Assembly: GCA_902806275.1 (NCBI GenBank) | Contig: CADCVY010000065.1 | Coordinates: forward strand, 1 to 53,930 | DNA length: 53,930 nucleotides | Direction of reading: 5' to 3' | DNA from: an uncultured Sphingomonas sp. | GTDB lineage: Bacteria > Pseudomonadota > Alphaproteobacteria > Sphingomonadales > Sphingomonadaceae | In this document: piece after piece, positions 23,084 through 31,505 of the stretch | Numbering within the stretch: position 1 is the first letter of the stretch | Layout of the letters: each line of letters begins with the position of its first letter | The notes under the pieces: generated by a model | Told to the model about the DNA's origin: nothing | The model's database searches: none | The model's input: only the letters and a program-made list of their open reading frames with translations | Translations under genes and position numbers: made by a program

Positions 23084-23557
23084 ATGGACAACAACAGCAC
23101 CTCCGGCGGGATCAGCACGCTGAACACGCTGATCGCGACCACCATCGACAGCGTCACGGGTTATGAGGATTCGGCCAAGAACATCGAAAGCGAGCAGTTC
23201 CGCACCATCTTCCGCCAGCGCGCCGACGAGCGCCAGCAGGTGGTCGAAGATCTGCGCAACGAAGTTCGCCGGCTGGGCGGCGACCCGGACGACAGCGGCT
23301 CGTTCCTCGGCAAGGCCCACCAGCGCTTCGAGGACTTGAAGGCCGCTGTGACCGGCCGCGACGAAAAGGCGATCATCAACGAAGTCGAGCGCGGCGAGGA
23401 TTATCTCAAAGAAAAGTTCGAGACGGCGCTCAACGACGGCAGCCTCAGCGGTGAAAGCCGGCAGGTGGTCGAGCGCGCCTACCAGTCCGTCCGCCAGGGC
23501 CACGACCAGATCAGCCAGCTGAAGCGCGGCATGCAGAGCTCGTCCACGACGGCCTAG
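23084..23557 (+). CDS. PA2169-type four-helix-bundle protein (DUF2383)
   Basis: The 157-aa protein starts at ATG 23084 (AGGAG 8 nt upstream). The sequence LNTLIATTIDSVTGYEDSAK, FRTIFRQRADERQQVVEDLR, EVRRLGGDPDDSGSFLGKAH, and AIINEVERGEDYLKEKFETA is the ferritin-like four-helix DUF2383/PA2169 fold. Members are often stress-induced; biochemical function is unknown. It stands alone with a strong terminator. Its 145-nt upstream region lacks a recognisable GGAAC-N16/17-CGTT site on its strand. Confidence 0.92.
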   Translation: MDNNSTSGGISTLNTLIATTIDSVTGYEDSAKNIESEQFRTIFRQRADERQQVVEDLRNEVRRLGGDPDDSGSFLGKAHQRFEDLKAAVTGRDEKAIINEVERGEDYLKEKFETALNDGSLSGESRQVVERAYQSVRQGHDQISQLKRGMQSSSTTA

Positions 23558-23598
23558 CTCTCCCGACTAACCGCACCCCCGGGCTTCGGGGCGGGCGC

Positions 23599-23634
23599 GG
23601 GGCGGCTCTCCGGCCAGCGGAGCCGCCCCGTTTT
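23599..23634 (+). terminator. Rho-independent terminator after DUF2383
   Basis: GGGGCGGCTC and GAGCCGCCCC form a perfect 10-bp stem with an 11-nt loop, followed by GTTTTGCG. It lies 42 nt past the DUF2383 stop and next to the end of the convergent folE, so it may work in both directions. Confidence 0.8.
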
Positions 23635-23644
23635 GCGTCTCAGC

Positions 23645-24271
23645 CTAGCAGCCGATCAGCGCCAGCACTTCGCGGCGGCTGCGCTCGTCTTCGCGGAAGG
23701 TGCCCATCATGCGGATGGTCGTCATCATCACGCCGGGCGTGTTGACTCCGCGCGCCGTCATGCACGCGTGACTGGCTTCGATGATCACCGCGACGCCTTT
23801 GGGCTGCAGGTGGTCCCAGATGCAGTCGGCCACCTGCGCGGTCAGCCGCTCCTGCACCTGCAGCCGGCGCGCGAAGCCGTGCAGCACCCGTGCGAGCTTG
23901 CTGATGCCGACGACCTTGTCGCGCGGCAGGTAGGCGATGGAAGCGGTGCCGATGATCGGCGCCATGTGGTGCTCGCAGTGCGACTGAAACGGGATATCTT
24001 TCAGCACCACGATCTCGTCGTAGCCGCCGACTTCCTCAAAGGTGCGGCTGAGGTGCTGCGCCGGGTCTTCCTCATAGCCGCGCGCATATTCGCGCCAGGC
24101 ACGCGCGACGCGGCGAGGAGTGTCGAGCAAACCCTCGCGGTCGGGATCGTCGCCCGCCCAGCGGATGATCGTCCTGACGGCATCGCTGACCTCCGGCGGG
24201 ACGTCGGCAGGCGGAAGGCTCTCAATAAGGTCGCCGTTCTCGGGTTCGCCGTGATTGGTGGGAAGGTTCAC
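23645..24271 (-). CDS. folE: GTP cyclohydrolase I, FolE
   Basis: The 208-aa protein carries the FolE signature: REGLLDTPRRVARAW, IPFQSHCEHHMAPIIGTASI (zinc Cys/His), GISKLARVLHGFARRLQVQE, VAVIIEASHACMTARGVNTP (second zinc Cys and active-site His), and a C-terminal RREVLALIG. It converts GTP to 7,8-dihydroneopterin triphosphate, the first step of folate/pterin synthesis. The start overlaps the FAD-protein stop by 4 nt (ATGA). Confidence 0.97.
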   Translation of the reverse strand: MNLPTNHGEPENGDLIESLPPADVPPEVSDAVRTIIRWAGDDPDREGLLDTPRRVARAWREYARGYEEDPAQHLSRTFEEVGGYDEIVVLKDIPFQSHCEHHMAPIIGTASIAYLPRDKVVGISKLARVLHGFARRLQVQERLTAQVADCIWDHLQPKGVAVIIEASHACMTARGVNTPGVMMTTIRMMGTFREDERSRREVLALIGC

Positions 24272-25590
24272 TTGGCCAGCTCCATCGCAATGTCGTCAGC
24301 GACCGCGGCCGCCTGCTCACGGATGTCAGGCACCGCGACGATCTCCCAATAGCGGCCTTTGGTCAGCCCGCCGAGCGCCCACAAACGGCTCGCCCCGGAC
24401 GCGCGGGAGCGCTCGTCGACATCGATGCCAATGCCGAGATGGTCGGCACGGATCTGCTCGGCATCGAGCAGGCTTCGGAGCAGCGGGTCCCGCGTCCGGC
24501 CGATCGCATGAAGCGGCCCGGTGCAGTTGAACACGTAGGCGGCTTCGATAGTACGACGACTGCTCGTGCCACGCCGCTGCACTTCCACTTGCAGGGCGTC
24601 GCCCGCTTCCCGAGCCGTGGAGATGCGCCCCGCGAGCACTTCCAGGCGCGCATCGGCGATCATCCGCGCCAGCAGCTGTGCAACCTGCGGGGCGATTCGA
24701 TGGCGGTGAACGTCCCACCACGGCCGCGCATGGCGCAGGAACTGGCGCTGCTGTGCAGGGTGGAGGCTCTGCCACAGCGCCTGGCTGTGCGGACGGAGGC
24801 TGTCGATCGCGGCTCGCCAGCCGACCTCGGCGCTCCGCCGCCGAAGCCACCGCCCGAGCGCGCGGAGGTCACCCAGCGGGAGGTCGCCGCGTTCCACCGG
24901 CACCGGGTCGAAGTCGGCATGGGCGCGCGGGATCAGCCCGCGGCGGGAGATTGCCACCATACGCCCCCCGTGCCCTGCGGCGTCGAGCGACAGTGCGAGG
25001 TCGACCATCGTCAGGCCGGTGCCGATGCTCAACACATCGGCGCCTTGGGCAGCGACGTCGCGCACGGCTGCCTGGGCTGCCGCGCCCCAAGGGTTGGCGA
25101 TGAAGCGAGCGCCGCTGCTTGCAAATGCCCGCAGCGTCTCCGGTTCCCGGTTACCCGTCGCCAGGCCCAGCGCGTCGGCGACGATCGCAGTCCCGTCGTC
25201 CAGGCCGATATGCCAATCTCCGTCCCGCCTTGCTTGCACAGCGGTCCCATCGACGATCGCGGCGTGGCCGCTGGCGACCGCCTGCTGCAGGATCTCGCCA
25301 AGGTAGCGACCGTAGAGTCGGCGCTCGGCGAACCCGCGCCGGGCCCCGCCTTCGGCGACGAAGCGCGCGGCGAAATGATCGGGCTCACTCGACCAGGCGC
25401 TCATCCCTTCAGCCCGCACGTTGAGGAGGTGGGCCGCGTCTTCCGTAGAATAGGCAACTCCCCGTCCCGCGCGGCCGCTTCCGTCGATCAGGACGGAGCC
25501 AACTTTGCGCCGCGCCAGCTGGGCCGCCAGGATCGTACCCGAAGCGCCACCACCGACAATCGCGACCGGCACCCGCCGATCAAATCTCAT
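24268..25590 (-). CDS. FAD/NAD(P)-binding protein (NAD_binding_9-like)
   Basis: From ATG 25590 the product is 440 aa. It has an N-terminal dinucleotide site VAIVGGGASGTILAAQLARR, then RGVAYSTEDAAHLLNVRAEG and MSAWSSEPDHFAARFV, which are the hallmarks of the NAD_binding_9 family (HI0933/YdhS-like). A second GxG site, DVLSIGTGLTMVDLALSLDA, follows in the middle, and AYVFNCTGPL is near the C-terminus. These proteins are probable flavin oxidoreductases with unknown substrate; some are linked to antibiotic hydroxylation. It sits between a DUF6356 gene (11-nt overlap) and folE (4-nt overlap). Confidence 0.85.
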   Translation of the reverse strand: MRFDRRVPVAIVGGGASGTILAAQLARRKVGSVLIDGSGRAGRGVAYSTEDAAHLLNVRAEGMSAWSSEPDHFAARFVAEGGARRGFAERRLYGRYLGEILQQAVASGHAAIVDGTAVQARRDGDWHIGLDDGTAIVADALGLATGNREPETLRAFASSGARFIANPWGAAAQAAVRDVAAQGADVLSIGTGLTMVDLALSLDAAGHGGRMVAISRRGLIPRAHADFDPVPVERGDLPLGDLRALGRWLRRRSAEVGWRAAIDSLRPHSQALWQSLHPAQQRQFLRHARPWWDVHRHRIAPQVAQLLARMIADARLEVLAGRISTAREAGDALQVEVQRRGTSSRRTIEAAYVFNCTGPLHAIGRTRDPLLRSLLDAEQIRADHLGIGIDVDERSRASGASRLWALGGLTKGRYWEIVAVPDIREQAAAVADDIAMELAK

Positions 25591-25867
25591 AATCGGGCCA
25601 ATTCTCCGGATTTGCCGCACCAGCCCGGCGAAGGCTCATATGTTCGTACATGCGGGTCACCGTTTTTCCAGCCGTCTGGGTGAACCAGCCCGGCACCAGC
25701 GCGTGGATCATGCAGGCAACCCCCGCCCCAACCAGCGCGGCGCCGATCTTCACCGCGCCGACGCCATGCCCGACCCAGCTCATGCCGAGCGATCGCGGAT
25801 GCTCGAGGAACATTCGGTGCGCCAGCCTGGCTTGCTTCCGGTCGGTGATCGTCGGCTCCGCGGCCAT
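25580..25867 (-). CDS. DUF6356-type small membrane protein
   Basis: The second ATG (25867) is preferred: AGGGGG lies 7 nt upstream, while the first ATG at 25873 is too close to it. The 95-aa product has the pattern FLEHPRSLGMSWVGHGVGAV, KIGAALVGAGVACMIHALVP, GWFTQTAGKTVTRMYEHM. This matches the sphingomonad DUF6356 family as I recall it, with one hydrophobic span and a conserved HAL(V/I)PxxF. Function is unknown. It begins 20 nt after tRNA-Arg on the same strand and may be read from the tRNA promoter. Confidence 0.8.
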   Translation of the reverse strand: MAAEPTITDRKQARLAHRMFLEHPRSLGMSWVGHGVGAVKIGAALVGAGVACMIHALVPGWFTQTAGKTVTRMYEHMSLRRAGAANPENWPDYEI

Positions 25868-25886
25868 CGCCATACCCCCTGAACAT

Positions 25887-25963
25887 TGGTGACCCCGACA
25901 GGATTCGAACCTGTGACCTACGGATTAGGAATCCGGCGCTCTATCCTGCTGAGCTACGGGGCC
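25887..25963 (-). tRNA. tRNA-Arg (anticodon CCU)
   Basis: The cloverleaf is complete: acceptor GGCCCCG/CGGGGTC with a G2-U71 wobble, D arm GCTC...GAGC, anticodon loop TTCCTAA (anticodon CCT), T arm ACAGG-TTCGAAT-CCTGT, discriminator A and an encoded CCA. The anticodon stem CCGGA/TCCGT lacks the 27-43 pair (C-U). It reads AGG codons. Confidence 0.95.
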
Positions 25964-25973
25964 GTGGCGGCCA

Positions 25974-26002
25974 CGAATAGGGACTTGGCGTGCAGCGATC
26001 AA
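25974..26002 (-). promoter_or_regulatory. Candidate tRNA-Arg promoter
   Basis: On the minus strand TTGATC and TATTCG are separated by 17 nt, and the -10 ends 10 nt before the mature tRNA 5' end. Spacing is ideal, while both hexamers are only partial matches. Confidence 0.4.
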
Positions 26003-26020
26003 TTCGGAGCGGAAGAAGGA

Positions 26021-26848
26021 TCAGTGCGCTGCAATTGCAGGGATCGGCCGGCGGTGCGCCAAAGCGGGAATGCGCGACCGGACGTCTGATATCCGCGCCA
26101 GGTCGATGTCGGCGAACCCAACGCCGACCTCATCGGCCATGTCGAGCAGGACTTCGCCCCAGGGATCGACCACCAGCGAGTGGCCGAACGTGCGGCGGCC
26201 GTCCTCATGCCGGCCAACCTGCGCCGCAGCGACGACGAACAGGCCCGCCTCGATCGCGCGTGCGCGCAGCAGGATGTGCCAGTGCGCCCGCCCGGTGGGC
26301 ACGGTGAACGCTGCCGGAACCGCGATCACGTCCGAGTCGGCCTCGGCGATGCGCGCGAACAGGCCGGGAAACCGCAGGTCGTAGCAGATGGTGAGCCCGA
26401 GCTTGCCAACCGGCGTGCCGTTGACCAGCACCGGACCTTCGCCCCGCTGGTAGGTCGCGGACTCGCGCCAGCTTTCGCCGGTCGGCAGGTCGACGTCGAA
26501 CAGGTGGATCTTGTCGTACCGGCCGCGGATTTCACCCGTGCGATCGATCACATAGCCGCGGTTGGCAACCTTGCCGTCGCCGACCAGTACCGCAAGCGAC
26601 CCGATATGCAGCCAGATGCCGTGGTCGCGCGCGGCCGCGCGGCAGGCGGCAAGCACCTGGTCCTCGTCCTCGGGCCGCAGATTGCCGGCGGCGCGCTGCG
26701 AGTCGCGGTCGAGCAGGCCCGACATCTCAGGCGTGAACAGCATCGCTGCCCCGCCGCCGGCGGCGGCGGCGATCGCGCCAACCAGGCTTTGCGCATTGGC
26801 CTCCGGATTGATGCCGGTATTCGACTGGAACAGGGCGATCCGGGTCAT
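26021..26848 (-). CDS. Carbon-nitrogen hydrolase (nitrilase superfamily)
   Basis: The ATG at 26848 overlaps the grxC stop (ATGA) and gives 275 aa. The catalytic triad is visible: E41 in LFTPEMSG, K113 in YDKIHLFDVDLP, and C155 in LTICYDLRFPGLF. YDLRFP and the HWHILLRARAIE segment fit the Nit1/Nit2-like branch (omega-amidase or deaminated glutathione amidase). The comF-grxC-nitrilase order is a recurrent alphaproteobacterial arrangement and hints at repair of damaged thiol or glutathione metabolites. That function is inferred. Confidence 0.92.
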   Translation of the reverse strand: MTRIALFQSNTGINPEANAQSLVGAIAAAAGGGAAMLFTPEMSGLLDRDSQRAAGNLRPEDEDQVLAACRAAARDHGIWLHIGSLAVLVGDGKVANRGYVIDRTGEIRGRYDKIHLFDVDLPTGESWRESATYQRGEGPVLVNGTPVGKLGLTICYDLRFPGLFARIAEADSDVIAVPAAFTVPTGRAHWHILLRARAIEAGLFVVAAAQVGRHEDGRRTFGHSLVVDPWGEVLLDMADEVGVGFADIDLARISDVRSRIPALAHRRPIPAIAAH

Positions 26849-27102
26849 GCCGCAATCAGTTCGTCCAGCCGTCCGGCGCGTTCGAGAGCGAACAGATCGT
26901 CGCATCCGCCGACGTGCCGGTCGCCGATGAAGATCTGCGGCACCGTCGTGCGGCCGCCCGCACGCTGGATCATCGTTTGCCGTTCCGGCCCGCTCCAGTC
27001 GATCGGGATGCGCTTGTACTCGACGCCCTTGCTGTCGAGCAGCGCCTGCGCGCGCCAGCAATATGGGCAGGTGGACTTGGTGTAGATTTCGATAGTCGGC
27101 AC
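26845..27102 (-). CDS. grxC: Glutaredoxin 3, GrxC
   Basis: The 85-aa protein starts with a GTG at 27102 (AAGGA 7 nt upstream). The active site CPYC is at residues 12-15. TTVPQIFIGDRHVGGCDDLF holds the cis-Pro and the glutathione-binding GGCDDL. Length and sequence are standard for monothiol/dithiol GrxC, which reduces protein disulfides and glutathione mixed disulfides in the cytosol. It follows comF by 32 nt and overlaps the nitrilase gene by 4 nt. Confidence 0.97.
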   Translation of the reverse strand: MPTIEIYTKSTCPYCWRAQALLDSKGVEYKRIPIDWSGPERQTMIQRAGGRTTVPQIFIGDRHVGGCDDLFALERAGRLDELIAA

Positions 27103-27134
27103 GGGTGATCCTTCTGCCTTCTTAAGCCCGGATG

Positions 27135-27858
27135 TTAACGCATCAACAGGGCAGGACGCACCACACGGGCCCAGCTGATCAGCTCGACCCGTGCCGCGCC
27201 CGCCTTGCGCAGCGTTCGGGCGCAGGCTTGGCCGTGCTACCGGTGGTCAGCACATCGTCGATCAGGATGATCGTCCTTCCCGCAATCCGTTGCTTGTCCC
27301 CGACCACGAATGCGCCCGCCACTGCTTCCCGCCGCTGCAGTGGGCTCATGCCTTTGAGCGGCGGCGTGCGGCGGGTACGCCGGAGGACGAACGGGTCGTC
27401 GGCAATGCGCAGGCGGCGCGACAATTCGCGGGCGACCAACGCTGACTGGTTGAACCCGCGCCACCACAGCCGCGACCGGTGCAGCGGCACCGGCACAAGC
27501 AGGCACTCGCCTTGCCCGGTGTCGATCAGTGGTGCCATGGTCCGGGCCAGCGCGACCTTGCGGCCGTATTTGAGCCGAATGGCAACGCCGCGCGACAGAT
27601 CGTCGTAGGCGACCGCTGCCCGCGTGCGGTCGATCCGCGGCGGCAGCGCCAGACAGGCGCCGCGTTCCTCCGCTTCGGTGCGTGCAGCGGCAACCCGCAA
27701 GTGAGACAACCGCCCTCCCCGAGGAACTCGACCTGCTTCCAGCATTCAGTGCAGAAGCTGTGCAGGTCGGCGACGATGAGGCCGCAGCCGGCGCAGCGGG
27801 GCGGCAGGACGAAGTCCAACGCCACTTGGGCAAATGTGTTCAGCGCCTGTCGCACCAT
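27135..27858 (-). pseudogene. comF: ComF-family phosphoribosyltransferase, disrupted by two single-base deletions
   Basis: Three reading frames together give one ComF. The first (from ATG 27858) has the zinc-like segment LPPRCAGCGLIVADLHSFCT, CW and CLTCGLPL. The second has CLALPPRIDRTRAAVAYDDL, LKYGRKVALARTMAPL, LVPVPLHRSRLWWRGFNQSA and the PRPP loop IILIDDVLTTGSTA. The third has ARTLRKAGAARVELISWARV and ends at TAA 27135. The breaks lie near 27660-27695 and 27222-27233. The span is 724 nt; adding two bases gives 242 codons, the normal ComF length. Each break needs one missing base (AAGCCTGC where AAGGCCTGC restores the frame). It is either a young pseudogene or a sequencing/assembly artefact. 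ComF is linked to DNA uptake. Confidence 0.85.
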
Positions 27859-27900
27859 CCGCTGGTTGTCGCTTGCGGTTCGGCGTCGCACAAGCGGCGA

Positions 27901-28707
27901 ATGGCCGAGCTGTTCGACAATCACCTGCGCGCCACGCGGCGGGACCGCGCGGCAAGCACAGGGTTCGAGCTGTTCCTGCTCGAGCGCGCCTTCAAAGACT
28001 GCATGGAACGTCTCGAGATCGTCCAGCGGACGTTTGCCCGCGCGCTGCTGATCGGCTGCCCCGACCCTCGCTGGCTGGCGGTGTTGCGCACCAGCGTCGA
28101 CGCGGTGGACGCCTGTGACCCGGGGCACGTCTTCGCCCAGGCGGTAGGTGGCCTTCAGGTCGTCGAGGATCGGTGGAGCCCGCCCGCCGCCGCATACGAC
28201 CTCGTCCTTGCCATCGGCACCCTCGACACCGTCAACGATCTGCCGGGAACGTTTCGCGCCGTCCGGCGGACACTCGCGCCCGACCGCCTGTTCATCGGCG
28301 CAATGTCAGGTGGCGAGACGGTGCCGCAGCTGCGCGGAGCCATGCGCGCTGCCGACCAGATTGCGGGTGAAGCCCTGCCGCACGTCCATCCCCGGATCGA
28401 GGCGGCCGCCTTGGCTCCGCTGCTTTCGGCGGCTGGGTTCGCGATGCCGGTCGTCGACGTCGACCGGGCGCAGGTCGCGTACCGATCGTTTGACCGGCTG
28501 GTGGCGGATCTGCGCGCAATGGCAGCGACCAACGTGCTGGCGGCGCGTCCCCGCCGGCCGCTGTCCCGTGCCGCTTGGCAGGCCGCAGCCGAAAGCTTCG
28601 CGGCTGCCGGTGATGGAGAGCGCACGGTAGAGACGTTCGAAACCCTGCACTTCGCCGCCTGGACTCCTGCGGGCGCCCGAGGGAAAACAGCAATGACGCG
28701 CGCTTAA
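27901..28707 (+). CDS. SAM methyltransferase-fold protein, NDUFAF5/BioC-like
   Basis: From ATG 27901 the product is 268 aa. FDNHLRATRRDRAASTGFEL, FLLERAFKDCMERLEIVQRT, AYDLVLAIGTLDTVNDLPGT and LFIGAMSGGETVPQLRGAMR are the pattern of the NDUFAF5-like family (arginine hydroxylation in complex I assembly) rather than BioC. The usual glycine-rich SAM motif I is replaced by ALLIGCPDP, so classic methyl transfer is doubtful. It is divergent from comF with only 42 nt between start codons, a conserved alphaproteobacterial neighbourhood. Confidence 0.82.
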   Translation: MAELFDNHLRATRRDRAASTGFELFLLERAFKDCMERLEIVQRTFARALLIGCPDPRWLAVLRTSVDAVDACDPGHVFAQAVGGLQVVEDRWSPPAAAYDLVLAIGTLDTVNDLPGTFRAVRRTLAPDRLFIGAMSGGETVPQLRGAMRAADQIAGEALPHVHPRIEAAALAPLLSAAGFAMPVVDVDRAQVAYRSFDRLVADLRAMAATNVLAARPRRPLSRAAWQAAAESFAAAGDGERTVETFETLHFAAWTPAGARGKTAMTRA

Positions 28708-28782
28708 CCGCGTTGCCGGTAAGAGTTGTTAACTGAACAGCCGTTAGACCGGCACGGTGGACGTGGATCAGGGGAGGGTGGC

Positions 28783-28977
28783 GTGAGCGCTATCCGGTTG
28801 AACTTGCGCGAGCTCGGCGTAGATACGCGCGGAGCGACTGCGATCGAATATGGACTCATCGCGGCACTGATCGCCGTCGCGTGCATCGGTGGGCTGCAAG
28901 GGCTTGGCGGCGGCTCCAAGGGGATGTGGAGCAAGCTCAGCAATATCGTCGAGGACCCGTCTAAGGCGAGAACCTAG
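28783..28977 (+). CDS. Flp-family type IVb pilin, orphan
   Basis: A GTG at 28783 (GGAGG 7 nt upstream) gives a 64-aa prepilin. The leader SAIRLNLRELGVDTRG precedes the type IVb processing site G|ATAIEYGLIAALIAVACI, with the conserved Glu at mature position 5. The mature protein is about 47 aa. It polymerises into Flp/Tad pili after cleavage by a CpaA/TadV peptidase. No tad/cpa gene is present in the window, so the pilin is detached from its secretion system. Its stop codon overlaps the stop of the convergent M48 gene (CTAG). Confidence 0.88.
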   Translation: MSAIRLNLRELGVDTRGATAIEYGLIAALIAVACIGGLQGLGGGSKGMWSKLSNIVEDPSKART

Positions 28978-30446
28978 CTTCGACGCGGCCCGTAGACCAC
29001 CAGCTTGACCTTCTGGCCAGGCGCCAACTGGCTATTGGCAGCAAGCCCGTTAAGCGCCAGGAACCGGTCCAGCCTGAAGTCGCGGTAGGCCATCTGGCTG
29101 GCCAGCGACTGAACCGTGTCCCCAGGACGGACCGTAACCACGTCGATCACCCGCGGCCGGATCGCAGCGGCCTCGGCTGGCGTGATCCGCCGCAGGGAAT
29201 TGATCATGCCGCTGAACGGCCCGACACCATAACCGCCGCGGGTCATCACAATGAAGTGGTAAACCCGCTGCGGATCCCACTGATAGGCGATGACGCTGAC
29301 GTCGATAACGCCCGATGATGTATTGATTCTGGTCGTCGTAAGCGCCGCCGGCATGCCGCCGATGGTCAGCCGCTGCGGCGGCGGCACGGGAAGCTGAGAA
29401 CTCCCGCGGGTCAGTTCCTGAAAGACGTTGACCACGTAGTTCTCGAGCGAGCCGCGGTAGGCTCCGCCACTGAACTGCGCCTTCCCCGCCGATCCCGATA
29501 CGGTCACGGCATAGGTGCCGTTCTGCATCAGATAGCCGGCTGGGACGCTGAATTGGATGCGCAGGTCCGGATGGGTGAAGGTCGGCCCGTCGATGATCCC
29601 CTGGGCCGGATCGTCGTCGACGAACATGCCGTCGATCTGCGCCAGGTAAACGTCGCGATTGCGGATGCCGGTGCCGAGCCGCCCAGTCTGGCGGGCAAGC
29701 TGAAGCGCGCGCTGGCTGCGGTTCTCGCTTAACGGATGGGTGCTCGCCCATTCCGGCGTCTGGCGGTTGGTGCGGCCCTGGAGGCGCGACTGCAGCGCGG
29801 TCGCCCGGCTCAGCGCCGCAAGAATTCCCGGCCCGCCGGCGGGGTCATAACCCGCGCCGAGCAGATAGCGCATAGCGAGGATGTCGGATTCATACTCCTG
29901 CTCGCGCGAGAAGCTGAGCGTCCTGAGGCGAGCCGCTTGCTGCGTGCTCTGGTTGATCATGCTGCCGAACACGCTGTTGCCGAGCACCGCCCCGAGCACC
30001 TGGCCGAGGACCCCATAAGTGTTGTTGCGGCGGCTCACCTGCTGCCGGATGTGCGCGTGGTTGGCGGCGATGTGCGCGGCCTCGTGCCCGATGGCGAACG
30101 CAAGCTGCGCCTCGTCGTCCATGTACGCCATCAGCTGGCGGGTCACGTAGACATAGCCCCCTGGGACAGAAAAGGCGTTCTCGACCGCCGAGTTCAAGGT
30201 CGTGAAGCGAAGCACCTGGCCCGGGTTGGCGAGGCCGGTGTAAGCGCCGATTCGCTGGCCGACGGCGGCGACGTAGTTCGCCCGCGGTCCCCGCTCCTCC
30301 CCGCCAAGCTCCTGCACCATCTCCGGGTGCTGACGCTGGGCCTCGGCGATGTCGCGCGGATTAAGGTATCGGTGCGCCTGCGCGGCGACGATTGCCGGGG
30401 TAAGGGCCGCGGCGGCCGCCGCGGTCAGAATGATGCTCTTACGCAT
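28974..30446 (-). CDS. Secreted M48 zinc metalloprotease with C-terminal LysM-like domain
   Basis: The ATG at 30446 (GGAG 8 nt upstream) gives 490 aa. A signal peptide (RKSIILTAAAAAALTPAIVA) is followed by the M48 domain with FAIGHEAAHIAANHAHIRQQ (HEXXH zinc site) and the third ligand in REQEYESDILAMRYL. The distal region, DVVTVRPGDTVQSLASQMAY and LNGLAANSQLAPGQKVKLVV, is a LysM peptidoglycan-binding module. It resembles BepA/YfgC-type periplasmic proteases that help outer-membrane assembly quality control. The LysM end would tether it to the cell wall. There is no TPR segment as in BepA. Confidence 0.92.
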   Translation of the reverse strand: MRKSIILTAAAAAALTPAIVAAQAHRYLNPRDIAEAQRQHPEMVQELGGEERGPRANYVAAVGQRIGAYTGLANPGQVLRFTTLNSAVENAFSVPGGYVYVTRQLMAYMDDEAQLAFAIGHEAAHIAANHAHIRQQVSRRNNTYGVLGQVLGAVLGNSVFGSMINQSTQQAARLRTLSFSREQEYESDILAMRYLLGAGYDPAGGPGILAALSRATALQSRLQGRTNRQTPEWASTHPLSENRSQRALQLARQTGRLGTGIRNRDVYLAQIDGMFVDDDPAQGIIDGPTFTHPDLRIQFSVPAGYLMQNGTYAVTVSGSAGKAQFSGGAYRGSLENYVVNVFQELTRGSSQLPVPPPQRLTIGGMPAALTTTRINTSSGVIDVSVIAYQWDPQRVYHFIVMTRGGYGVGPFSGMINSLRRITPAEAAAIRPRVIDVVTVRPGDTVQSLASQMAYRDFRLDRFLALNGLAANSQLAPGQKVKLVVYGPRRS

Positions 30447-30528
30447 TGCCAGATCTCCGTACGGCGACAACTTAAGCCCGCGTCAAATTGAACGGCGAAT
30501 GACTGGAGCGGGTTCCTCGGCGCGAGGC

Positions 30529-31470
30529 CTAGCCGATCGCCAGGAACTTGGCGCGACGCTGGGCAACCAGCTCGTCGGGCCCGAGCTGGCAGCAGCCGTT
30601 AAGCTCTTCGATGACGGCGCCTTTCAGCGAGCCGATCGCCCCTTCGGGATCGCGGTGAGCGCCGCCGAGCGGTTCCGGGATGACCCGGTCGACCACGCCC
30701 AGGCCGTGCAAGTCGGCGGCCGTGATCCGCATCGCCTCGGCCGCATCGGCCGCCTTGTCCGCGGTGCGCCACAGGATGGAGGCGCAGCCTTCGGGCGAGA
30801 TCACCGAATAAACCGCATGCTCGAACATCAGCACGCGATTGGCAGCGGCAATCGCCACCGCCCCGCCGGAGCCGCCCTCGCCGACCACCACCGCGATCAT
30901 CGGCACGCGCAAGGCCAGGCTTTGCTCCGTCGAGCGGGCAATCGCCTCGGCCTGGCCGCGCTCCTCGGCCTGAACGCCGGGAAAGGCACCGGGCGTGTCC
31001 ACCAGGGTGACGACCGGCAGGCCGAACCGGTCGGCCAACTTCATCAGGCGGATGGCTTTACGATACCCCTCCGGCTTGGCCATGCCGAAGTTATGGCGCA
31101 GGCGGGATGCGGTGTCGGCGCCCTTTTCGTGCCCGATCAGCATCGCACGCCGGCCATCGATCCTGGCCAAGCCGCCGACAATCGCGCAATCTTCGCCGAA
31201 CGCCCGGTCGCCCGCGAGCGGGAGAAAATCGTCGGCGAGGCCGGCGACATAGTCCTTGAAGTGAGGGCGTTCGGGATGCCGCGCGACCTGCGCCTTTTGC
31301 CACGGCGTCAGCCGCGCATACGTGTCGCGGAGGAGCTTGGAAGCTTTTGACTCCAGCCGGCCGATCTCCGCGTCGATGTCGATCGAGCCGCTGCTGGCCG
31401 TTTCGCGCAGCTCGGCCACGCGGGTTTCGAGCTCGGCGATCGGCTTTTCGAAGTCGAGGTAGGTCAGCAT
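30529..31470 (-). CDS. accA: Acetyl-CoA carboxylase carboxyltransferase subunit alpha
   Basis: The 313-aa protein starts [20 protein letters not shown] and continues with [80 protein letters not shown] and [20 protein letters not shown], all diagnostic of AccA. With AccD it transfers CO2 from biotin to acetyl-CoA to make malonyl-CoA for fatty-acid synthesis. A long upstream open frame that runs into xerD is out of family and rejected. It lies 35 nt after xerD. Confidence 0.97.
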   Translation of the reverse strand: MLTYLDFEKPIAELETRVAELRETASSGSIDIDAEIGRLESKASKLLRDTYARLTPWQKAQVARHPERPHFKDYVAGLADDFLPLAGDRAFGEDCAIVGGLARIDGRRAMLIGHEKGADTASRLRHNFGMAKPEGYRKAIRLMKLADRFGLPVVTLVDTPGAFPGVQAEERGQAEAIARSTEQSLALRVPMIAVVVGEGGSGGAVAIAAANRVLMFEHAVYSVISPEGCASILWRTADKAADAAEAMRITAADLHGLGVVDRVIPEPLGGAHRDPEGAIGSLKGAVIEELNGCCQLGPDELVAQRRAKFLAIG

Positions 31471-31505
31471 CTGGCGCGGCGGGTTGGACGAAGCCGCGCC
31501 AGCCG

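Noticed and set aside
26849-27061. Longer nitrilase start upstream of 26848
   Set aside because: It would run through grxC in another frame; the ATGA overlap and family start support 26848.
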